Below are positions 56,712-64,000 of a stretch of 64,000 nucleotides of DNA, piece after piece. The translations under genes were made by a program, and so were the position numbers. Origin of the DNA: Opeltia flavorubescens (taxonomy: Eukaryota; Ascomycota; Lecanoromycetes; Teloschistales; Teloschistaceae); NCBI GenBank assembly GCA_000442125.1, contig AUPK01000175.1, positions 186,001 to 250,000 of the forward strand, in the 5' to 3' direction. The notes under the pieces were generated by a model. The model was given only the letters and a program-made list of their open reading frames with translations, did not search any database and was not told the DNA's origin. The stretch's first letter is position 1. Each line of letters begins with the position of its first letter.

Positions 56712-57767
56712 TTAGCTGGCCTTAGTCTCTTCGGCGAGTTGCCGAGTCTGGATACGCCCCGTCGCATCCGCAACCCAAAAATCAGCAACCCTATACCTGT
56801 CCCCACCTTTATAGTCCTTGAATGTCATGTTCTCCTCTTCGAACCAGCGATATGGCATGTAAAAGTACCCTTGATCACCAAACCCAGTCCCCCAAGAGTT
56901 GAGGATGAGGAACTGTTTCTTGATTTTGTCATAGCCAACGGCGAGAACGGCATGACCCCATACATCCTTTTTGTCCTTCGCTTGTGTCACCCAGCCATCG
57001 TAGACGTAGTGCTTGTCTGATCGGAAATTAAGAGGAGCCTGGGATTCGGACCCGCAGAAGCCGAAGATTACGGGAAATCCTTCGGTGAGCGCGGCTTCCA
57101 TGTGCGCGATCAAGTTCTGCCCGGCTCTCTCGGTTTGGTCTTTGATGCGGTAGTAGGTGAATCCGAACTTGAAGAATTGTACAGCTTCGGTGCAGGCATC
57201 CTTGGGAATGGCAGCGAAGTACGGATGTTCTTTGGTATCGTTGGGATCTTTGTGATCTTTAGTAGTTTTAGGATCTTCATACGGCCAAGCATTCTCTGGA
57301 CAGACTCCGTGTTTGACAAGGCTCTTCAGACCACTGCGTAACCAGGCTCCTTCGTTGTTTTTGATGTTAGTTTCCACGTCTTTTGCGGGAATTTGCTTGC
57401 CGGATGGTGTCACGAGAGTCCCTAAGCTATTCTCGTCCCTCTTGTGAAGATACTGAGCCAGTGCCTTGATATCTACCCATTCCCCATGCGTCGCTGACAT
57501 AATTCGTTCTTGGTACCAGATGAACAGTGTCGATGGATTGATTGATGGATTGTGGGTTTTCATCACTTGCGCATTCTCGCCGTAGAGGATTGCTGAGGCA
57601 ATGGCGTTTGCGGTGCAGCTGTTGAGACTTCCCTGGTTATAGGCGGTTGTCTGCAAATGGTGGGTCTTTCGAAGGTCCACGGAGGAGGGAGTCTTCAGAT
57701 TGGGAGGTGGTGTGTAGATCCAATCATTGGCATCCCCTGGCTGACTCTGCCATCCTGTTCCGGGCAT
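56712..57767 (-). CDS. Papain-family (C1) cysteine peptidase, cytosolic
   Basis: A single exon of 351 residues. SVDLRKTHHL then AYNQGSLNSCTANAIASAI gives the oxyanion Gln and catalytic Cys (about residue 51). WGHAVLAVGYD carries the His (about 270) and ILNSWGTGFGDQGYFYMPY the Asn (about 291). All catalytic residues are present. There is no signal peptide, and only about 30 residues precede the mature-type fold, so the usual inhibitory propeptide is missing. This layout is commoner in bacterial C1 peptidases than in lysosomal papains. An insert rich in Lys, Asp and Pro (KTTKDHKDPNDTKEHP) lies mid-protein. Transfer from bacteria is possible but not shown. Substrate unknown. Confidence 0.87.
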   Translation of the reverse strand: MPGTGWQSQPGDANDWIYTPPPNLKTPSSVDLRKTHHLQTTAYNQGSLNSCTANAIASAILYGENAQVMKTHNPSINPSTLFIWYQERIMSATHGEWVDIKALAQYLHKRDENSLGTLVTPSGKQIPAKDVETNIKNNEGAWLRSGLKSLVKHGVCPENAWPYEDPKTTKDHKDPNDTKEHPYFAAIPKDACTEAVQFFKFGFTYYRIKDQTERAGQNLIAHMEAALTEGFPVIFGFCGSESQAPLNFRSDKHYVYDGWVTQAKDKKDVWGHAVLAVGYDKIKKQFLILNSWGTGFGDQGYFYMPYRWFEEENMTFKDYKGGDRYRVADFWVADATGRIQTRQLAEETKAS

Positions 57768-59295
57768 GATAATAGCAGTTGACTAGTCGGTTTGATATCT
57801 TTTGGTCGCAATAGTGTTGACACAACCAATCAGTAAGTATCTGACGGGAGAGTTCTGCTCAAAAGAGAAGATGGATTACGATAAGAAGTTGTGCGAGTAT
57901 CCTGACGAAATAGTTTCGATGGAGATGGAAGTGCGAGGAGCTCGTTCTTATATTACATCCAGAAAATCCGGAGGTAAGCTGAACATGGTGTTGGGTGTAC
58001 CCAACAAGGCTGCGTTCCATGGCTCAAATCTTTTCTGATTTGAATAGTAACGTGGATTGTTTCACCTCAGAAATGTAGGCTGAGGAGCCACTACAACGTT
58101 CCTCAGGTAATGCATGTAGTGACCTAAAGCATTTGCAGCGCGCTGTGCTGAACGAGGGTGGGTCGCCACCAATGATGATTGGGTGGGAAGCGAAGCCAGC
58201 ACAATCCTTCTTCCTGATTCATTCCTTCAGCTTAAGCCACTTCAGCCACAGCTGAACATGCTGCAAGCCGTTATCTGTCACTCCAAGTACGAGGTTATTG
58301 TCCAATGTTGTTTTGGTGTTCTCCGAGTCGTGCATTGGAGGTTATCGCGTTACAATATCCAAAGAAAAAGCATTTTCTCGAAAGCAATACTGGCACAGCC
58401 GAGTATTTCTGTCAATTACACAATCACCCAGCGCCTGACAAATGCGGGGGATCACTCCTTTATGCATTCCTTGGTGTATGGATTCTGTAGGATGTCGCAC
58501 CGCACATTTACCAATTAGGTTTTAGATCTTGCTCCCTGTTGGAAGACTATGTGTCTCAGACCCTCGATAGTGAATTGTGTGATCAGACCGATAGTGTCAA
58601 ATAGCACATAGGTTCGCCAATACATAACCAATACTATCGAAGTAAACATGCCGCTACCAATAATCATATCCGTGGCTGGCGTACCGTTCCTCTATATTGC
58701 AGAAATGGTAATCTGAAGGAATGTGTAGCCGGTCTTGCAACTCAGCCCTTCCACAAGATCACCGATGAGCTTCGCAATACTCGTGATCGCGCTCCTAGGT
58801 ACGCTGGGACCTTTTCCTCCTCCGCTCAAAGAGTAGACGACGCTCTGCCGATCAGCATTGATCACAAACGGACTATTGACCGACAAAACCTTTGATAGTG
58901 GGAATTCACCTCATCTTATCTGTTGTGCTTTTTCAAAGGTAATGCTGAAGAAAAATAGCGAAGCTGAGTCTGCCTACCATTCCAGCGTGGGTTTGACCGC
59001 GCTACAGTGTGTCAATGTTAAGATCAAAGTAGAAGGTTCCAGCTCATTTCAATGAATGTCAATTATGGAAACGGAATTGCAAGGCTACTAGATTCGAAGT
59101 CGCAAAGAATGAATCATTTGGTTAGAACAAGAGACAGTGGTGCTGAAGACGAGGCTTATCTTAAAGCCGTGAAGAGAATACGTGTATTTGATTCGTCAGG
59201 GACTCTCGTCAGAGACCACTGCACAAGACCATGTTCCTGCTCCCTCGATTACATGATCCCTGCTACTTTCGATCCATGCGCCAATGCTCAAGTGC
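57768..59295. other. Gene-poor region
   Basis: No secure gene. A minus frame ending at 58692 reads INADRQSVVYSLSGGGKG and ITSIAKLIGDLVEGLSCKTG, which looks protein-like and might be the last exon of a small secreted protein, but no upstream exon could be joined. Confidence 0.35.
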
Positions 59296-59708
59296 TCAAC
59301 TAGAATACCCAGAATCAGTCCCAGAGACATCGAGCGAGGCAATATTCCATCAGCCATATATACGATAGACTCATCTGGAGCCTTCCAAAAGGTTGAACTG
59401 CTTGGTGCAGGGAGCACTTACCAGGGCCCAGCACAAACCCCAAATAAGGAGGCTGAATCTGCAAGTACGCAGGTACAACCCAAGCAACATAAAACTCCGG
59501 TGACCTCGGGAGGGAAAGCGTTGCTGCATTGATAGGTATTCTTTCGACAACCGGTATAGATACCACCATCCTGGCCTTGAATGCGAAACGGATGTCGCGC
59601 GGAGGGATGGTACGGTGCAATATCGCCCTTTTCAATTTCCATGGTCAGAGCGGAGGGTGCTGCAGAAGCCATAGCTATTGCGGTTGCGAAGGCTAGGAGG
59701 AGTTTCAT
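59296..59708 (-). CDS. Small secreted cysteine-rich protein
   Basis: From the ATG at 59708, residues 1-18 are a signal peptide (LLLAFATAIAMASAAP). A short propeptide-like stretch follows, then a Cys-rich domain (GCRKNTYQC, GVLCCLGCTCVL, FGVCAGP). Unspliced, the frame ends at 59418 after 97 residues with seven cysteines. A strong donor GTAAGT at 59421 overlaps the last Trp codon. An acceptor at 59300 would add a four-base terminal exon, replacing Trp by Cys and giving an even number of eight cysteines (96 residues). The second model is preferred because of the donor and the pairing, but it is not proved. The family is not recognised; effector, defensin-like or surface roles are all possible. 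Confidence 0.65.
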
Positions 59709-60573
59709 TGTGATCCGATGATAGGGAAACAGTACAATTTTGCTCATTGTCTCATGGAAGAATCGCTTCGAGCTGGTATGGGAAATTAAGGGCCTGGTGT
59801 ACGAAATGTCGAAGCTGGGAAAAGATTACAGGAGCATTCACTCTCTTATAGATGGTTAGATACTTTGTCTTTCCCCCACCCTCCCCTACGCATATCAGTC
59901 CGCAGGACATGTGTAATGACGGTGCTGGTTTGATGCTGACATGACGTCTTCCTGCTGGTCAATGTGCTGAGATCGGACGTCGATGGCGAAGCTGATGTAT
60001 CGATAATGCTCCACCTTCGACGAATTCGAACATCAATTATCTCCGCGTCGTTCCTTAACGGGGAAATGCAAGAGAACCTGCATGCGTCGATCACTGTACT
60101 GCATTATCTCGATCCAGCCTTGTACATCTTGTGGCCGAGGACTGAAAATTAGAAATCGAACTTCAGATGGACATTAGTCGATGGGATAAATTGAAGCATG
60201 AATGCTTTTATTTCAAGATAGATTTAGGAAGAATAATCATTACTTCGGCCAAGACATGGATAGATACAGCGAATGCGGCAGATTGGAAAGGGTCGGATTG
60301 CATATGAGATGGTCTGCAGATTGCATTGAAGCCAGCTGTCGGAGTAGAGTAACTGGAATGAAGAAGTAATATGATTCGCACAACCGGACGAGTCCGGTGC
60401 AATCAGCCTGATGTCATCATGCGAGCTCCACACATCAAGCATCAAATCACGTGACTCTTGGCGTTCGGTCGGCTTTGTATCCGATTCCACTTTGCGTTAT
60501 CGGCAAGTTCAATTTGTGGCACCTTCTACCACTGTATCACGAGCTGCCCAGCCATCATACATTTCAATATACG
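59709..60573. other. Intergenic region
   Basis: Divergent space between the small secreted protein and the hAT transposase. It contains a short perfect hairpin at 60383-60398 (seven-base arms, two-base loop). No gene is supported. Confidence 0.4.
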
Positions 60574-62421
60574 ATGGGACCTCGTCATGACATATGGTCT
60601 CATTATCATGAACTGGGCAATGACCAGGGCTACAAGCATCGCAGGGTCCGATGCAAATACTGCCCGCACGAAATAATTGGGCAATGCAATCGAATGGAAG
60701 CTCATCTCCGATCATGCCAGCCCTACCAGCGAAGTCAATCGGATGGTAATTACGCTGAGACTGCGAATCCCACCCAAGCTCGACTGGCTTCCATAGAACA
60801 ATCGAACCTGAATCTATTATTAGGCATGACCATATTTGCCGGTGGATTACCCTGCGTTATATTTGACTCCGTTCGCCAACCTGCCATGCTGGAATTCATA
60901 CATGCTTTGAATCCCACCTATAAGATCCCTGATCAGCATACCGTCCTTACTCAAATCTTGCCTGTCTGCCGGCGACATGTTGAGTCAAGAGTCAAGAAGG
61001 TTCTTGCCGACCAACGCTGCCTTGATCTCGTTGCAGAAATTACAGACTCCGAGCCTCAGATCTCCAGAGTTACTCTTTCGGTCAACACGCCCAAAGAGGG
61101 ATCCTTCTTTCTAGCCAGACACAACCCTGGTGCAAACGGCCAATCGGCTGATCACCTTGCCTCCCATCTCCTTCCCAATATTCTTGATGCATGTTCAGGA
61201 GATACGAGCAAAATCAATAGTCTCATAACTGATTCCAGTAGCTCCATGAAGTCATTGCACGACAAGTTTGGCCGGGATCCACGCCTTCGGCATTTGTTCT
61301 TCCTCCAATGTGATTCACATGGCTTTCAGATGCTCATGAATAGCATCTTGGAGACTGCTCCTTACTCATCAATTCTCAAACAAGCCCGCCAAGTCATCAA
61401 CACCTTCAGTCGTTCGAGGAAGCAGCTGGAACTGCTCCGCGAGATTCAGACCCAGCATTACAAAAGGTCATTCGCCCTTACGCTATCTGTCATCACTAGA
61501 TGGTCTACGCAGTATGATCTTTTCTACTCACTCAACCGATCACGAGATGCCCTGATGTAAGCGCGCAAAACTGGTATTCCGCAGATCAACGGCTGAATAC
61601 CATCTAGGAAGTTTGCACACCATCCAAACGCACAATTGGATCCTGATCTACTGGCTCTGCTGATCGAACACCGTTTCTGGAACGAGGTTGAAGACCTGGA
61701 AGAAATCCTTCGACCGATCCACGAAGCTCACAAATTATCCGAAGATAGATCGTCGCATATCGGTCAGGTCATCCCTCGCTGGCTAGCCATCAAATCTGCG
61801 CTGCAGCAACTGCACGACCGAGGCACCCATCCCAACCTAGCAGCTGTCCTTGCCCCTGACGGCCCGTGGTCAAAAGCTTACCATCAGCACACCTCCACGA
61901 TCCATTGGGTAGCCTACTTACTAAACCCAGCAAAAGCAGGCGAATTCATTATACCGTCAATCTCCGATGTGGTATTAGGATTCATCAAGCGCTACACTGC
62001 TCCACCCAACGAACCAGCCTGGTTAGAAATCATCGAACATTTCTGGGCTTTCCATGACAAAGGTAGCGTCTTCGCTACCATCAACCACACCAATATCTGG
62101 GGCATCCCTTCTCCAATTACATTCTGGCGGTGCTGTCGCGGTATTGCTCCGAGGCTCGCTACCCTTGCGCTCCGGATCTTTGCGACGCCGGCCAATTCCC
62201 TGCCAAGTGAACGGGACTTTGCTGCGATGAACTTTCGTCTTGACAAAGGGAGAGGACGTGGGACCCAGGTTGAGCGTTCTGATGATAGCTTTTACATCTA
62301 TATGAATGAAAGAGCGCTTAGACGATCTCGCATGACTGCGGTCAGCTGGTTTACGATGAATGATGATGAAGCGTGTGAGCTGGAGGATAAGATGATGGGA
62401 GTCCCTGATGTTGTGGCATGA
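60574..62421 (+). mobile_element. hAT-family transposase gene, reading frame intact
   Basis: Exons 60574-61556 and 61608-62421 join in phase to 598 residues; the intron makes DALM-KFAHHPNA. A BED-type zinc finger lies near residues 25-50 (VRCKYCPHEIIGQCNRMEAHLRSC). LITDSSSSMKSL holds the first catalytic-type Asp, and FLQCDSHGFQML has the hAT CxxH motif with the second Asp. VITRWSTQYD and the C-terminal dimerisation segment (RLATLALRIFATPANSLPSERDFAAMNF) complete the family pattern. No inverted terminal repeats or 8-base target duplication could be found by eye in the flanks, so either the ends lie outside what I could match or the gene is domesticated. It is either a recent insertion or under selection, since no internal stop is seen. 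Confidence 0.87.
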
Positions 62422-63184
62422 GTGAATGAATGATTTCTTCAGGATGGATGGAATCTAAGACCCAACAATATAAGTTAGATACGAGTTTCCGAGTCCAAAT
62501 TGAAGGAACATAAAATCCTTGAAACTAGACCAATTCTACCCTAGGGTAGGTGAGCGGTCGGTGCGACATGATGTGGATCGTGGAACATCGCAAAAGCATT
62601 GTCCATTTATTTCCTTGGCGTTTCGAAATATGAGGTCATCGGACGACTTTGTTTCACATCGGGTGCGCGTGAACCAACCAACGATTTTCCGCATTGGCGT
62701 GACGCCCCACTTGGCCAATCCACTGTTTGTTCTTCGAAACTCCATCAATAAATCTAAAATTCCTGGCCAATCACATTTGATACACGAAGAATCTTCAGAA
62801 GTATCATGAGTGATTGTTTGAGGGAGAGACTGCCTTCCATAGAATGTCCAATCACTTGTTGCTGAAACCTCACCGCGACAGCTTTCACAGTTGCTTGACA
62901 ATGATTCATCGATTCGGCGACGGCATTTTGCATTGTCGGGGAGTACATTCATGTGACTCCGACATTACAATAAGAAGGTGCGTTATTCCTTTGTACCACG
63001 CTACCTCTGCACTTCTTTGTCCCCGACAATTCTCTTTGTTCCTTTCCTTTCTTCTCTCCAACGCTGGCCTCGTTGGCAAATACTTCCCCCATAATACTTT
63101 CAATTTTAGAGACTTTCGTAATCCGCACATCCGCACCTCTGCAGGACAGAATCTTCCACATTCATCTCACAAATACGATTCATC
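62422..63184. other. Intergenic region
   Basis: 3' flank of the hAT gene and promoter of the SUR7-like gene. Short frames only. The last 150 bases are pyrimidine-rich. Confidence 0.4.
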
Positions 63185-64000
63185 ATGTTGACCGCTTATC
63201 GAGCCTTGATTCCAGGCACAGCTTTACTATGTTCTTTGATCGCCTTCATCCTGGGGCTCTGCTGTCTCCTGGCGGGCACCAACCCAGCCACGCTGCCAAA
63301 CATGGAGCTCTACACCTTCAACGTATCAAAGCTCGGCTCAGCACTCCTCACCGAAATGCATCTGCCTCAGCCCAATCCCTCCATGAACCTCAGCACTCTA
63401 ATCCCCCGCGCCGATCTTGACTCCGCCCTCTCAAGCGCAGAGCAAGGCCTTTCCGGTATCGGCGACGACGTCGGCAGCACAATCACCACCCTCGGAAAAG
63501 ACCCCAAAGCCGCACTCTCAAGCATCAAGAACAACATCACTCAATCCGTCGACCAAGCCAAACAGGAAGTCTCGACCGCGATCACAAAGGCTGAAGGCGC
63601 AGTCAAAAACGCAACCGGCCAGATCGTCAGCACATTCATCAACGAAACCATCACAAGCTTCCATATCCATGACTTCTACGTCGGACACCTCCTCACCTAC
63701 TGCGAAGGTAATTATACAGCAAAGGGCAAGGAGAAAGTGACGTACTGCTCAAACGGCAAGCCGAATAACAAGTACAACAAGAACATGACGGTTGCGAATG
63801 GGACTTTGGCAAAGAGCGATCCTGAGGATGACAACCCACTCAACTTTGTCAAAAACCTCCACCTGCCCGATCCGATCGAGTATGCATTCAAAGCCTTGAC
63901 GCTCCTCACGAAGATCATCTCAGCGTTCTTCATCGTCGGTCTCATCGCACTCTTCTTCTCCCTCGTCTCGGCCGGCATGACAATTCCTCTTTACTTCGCT
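63185..64000 (+). CDS. SUR7/PalI family membrane protein, 3' end beyond the window
   Basis: Open from the ATG at 63185 to the last base (272 codons) without a stop. The first membrane helix is ALLCSLIAFILGLCCLLAG. A long extracellular domain follows, rich in Ser/Thr/Asn with helical segments (SIKNNITQSVDQAKQEV, ITKAEGAVKNATGQI). HDFYVGHLLTYCEG and KVTYCSNG form the conserved Cys pair of the SUR7/PalI domain. The second helix (IISAFFIVGLIALFFSLVSA) begins near residue 245. Two further helices would lie outside. Family members act at eisosomes and cortical patches or in ambient pH sensing. It belongs to the SUR7 rather than the PalI branch, though this is not certain. Confidence 0.87.
   Translation, partial: MLTAYRALIPGTALLCSLIAFILGLCCLLAGTNPATLPNMELYTFNVSKLGSALLTEMHLPQPNPSMNLSTLIPRADLDSALSSAEQGLSGIGDDVGSTITTLGKDPKAALSSIKNNITQSVDQAKQEVSTAITKAEGAVKNATGQIVSTFINETITSFHIHDFYVGHLLTYCEGNYTAKGKEKVTYCSNGKPNNKYNKNMTVANGTLAKSDPEDDNPLNFVKNLHLPDPIEYAFKALTLLTKIISAFFIVGLIALFFSLVSAGMTIPLYFA

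Noticed and set aside
60383-60398. Perfect hairpin as a terminator or transposon end
   Set aside because: Seven-base arms occur by chance at this scale and no matching inverted copy was seen on the other side of the hAT gene.

Overview
The window comes from a filamentous ascomycete (Pezizomycotina). Almost every gene has phase-consistent introns of about 40-70 bases with GT...AG ends. The gene families are those of Pezizomycotina: caleosin, rhodopsin-domain protein, SUR7/PalI, fungal DUF7025 AAA ATPase, AcuF-type zinc finger with ULD_fung domain, and secreted A1 proteases. A leotiomycete is my guess from general similarity only. A few single N bases point to a draft assembly. All gene models were built by eye from frames, splice signals and family motifs.

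Layout. 1-5.7 kb: an AAA ATPase cut by the window start, and a STAND-like ATPase protein with a degenerate P-loop. 6.2-10 kb: an alpha/beta hydrolase meeting a caleosin tail to tail, then a class I methyltransferase. 11.6-17.6 kb: an unrecognised protein family present as an intact gene and, 4 kb away on the other strand, a decayed copy, with an ankyrin-repeat gene between them. 18.3-31 kb: an F-box-like protein, a glycine-rich LEA-like protein, a DUF7580 protein, a zinc-finger/ubiquitin-like protein and an unknown disordered protein. 31.7-38 kb: an FHA-kinase, an Msp1/ATAD1-like AAA ATPase and a shortened rhodopsin-domain protein. 38.7-46.3 kb: a membrane-anchored inactive aspartic protease homologue, a GPI-type repeat wall protein and a CorA-like transporter. 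46.7-50.3 kb: a NACHT receptor with an N-terminal RelA/SpoT-type nucleotidyltransferase domain. 50.5-57.8 kb: a secreted aspartic protease, a calpain-like protease and a papain-like protease. 59-64 kb: a small cysteine-rich secreted protein, a hAT transposase with an open reading frame, and the start of a SUR7/PalI membrane protein.

Function. No biosynthetic cluster is evident. Much of the window is accessory: NTP-driven signalling or quality-control ATPases, receptor-like proteins, a kinase and proteases, which are the families that make up fungal intracellular surveillance repertoires. The best candidate for an uncommon system is the RelA/SpoT-NACHT fusion, read as a receptor whose effector would be an alarmone synthetase or pyrophosphokinase. 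The second is the two-copy unknown family, whose decayed member carries three C-to-T type stops resembling repeat-induced point mutation. No rRNA, tRNA, CRISPR or retroelement was recognised.
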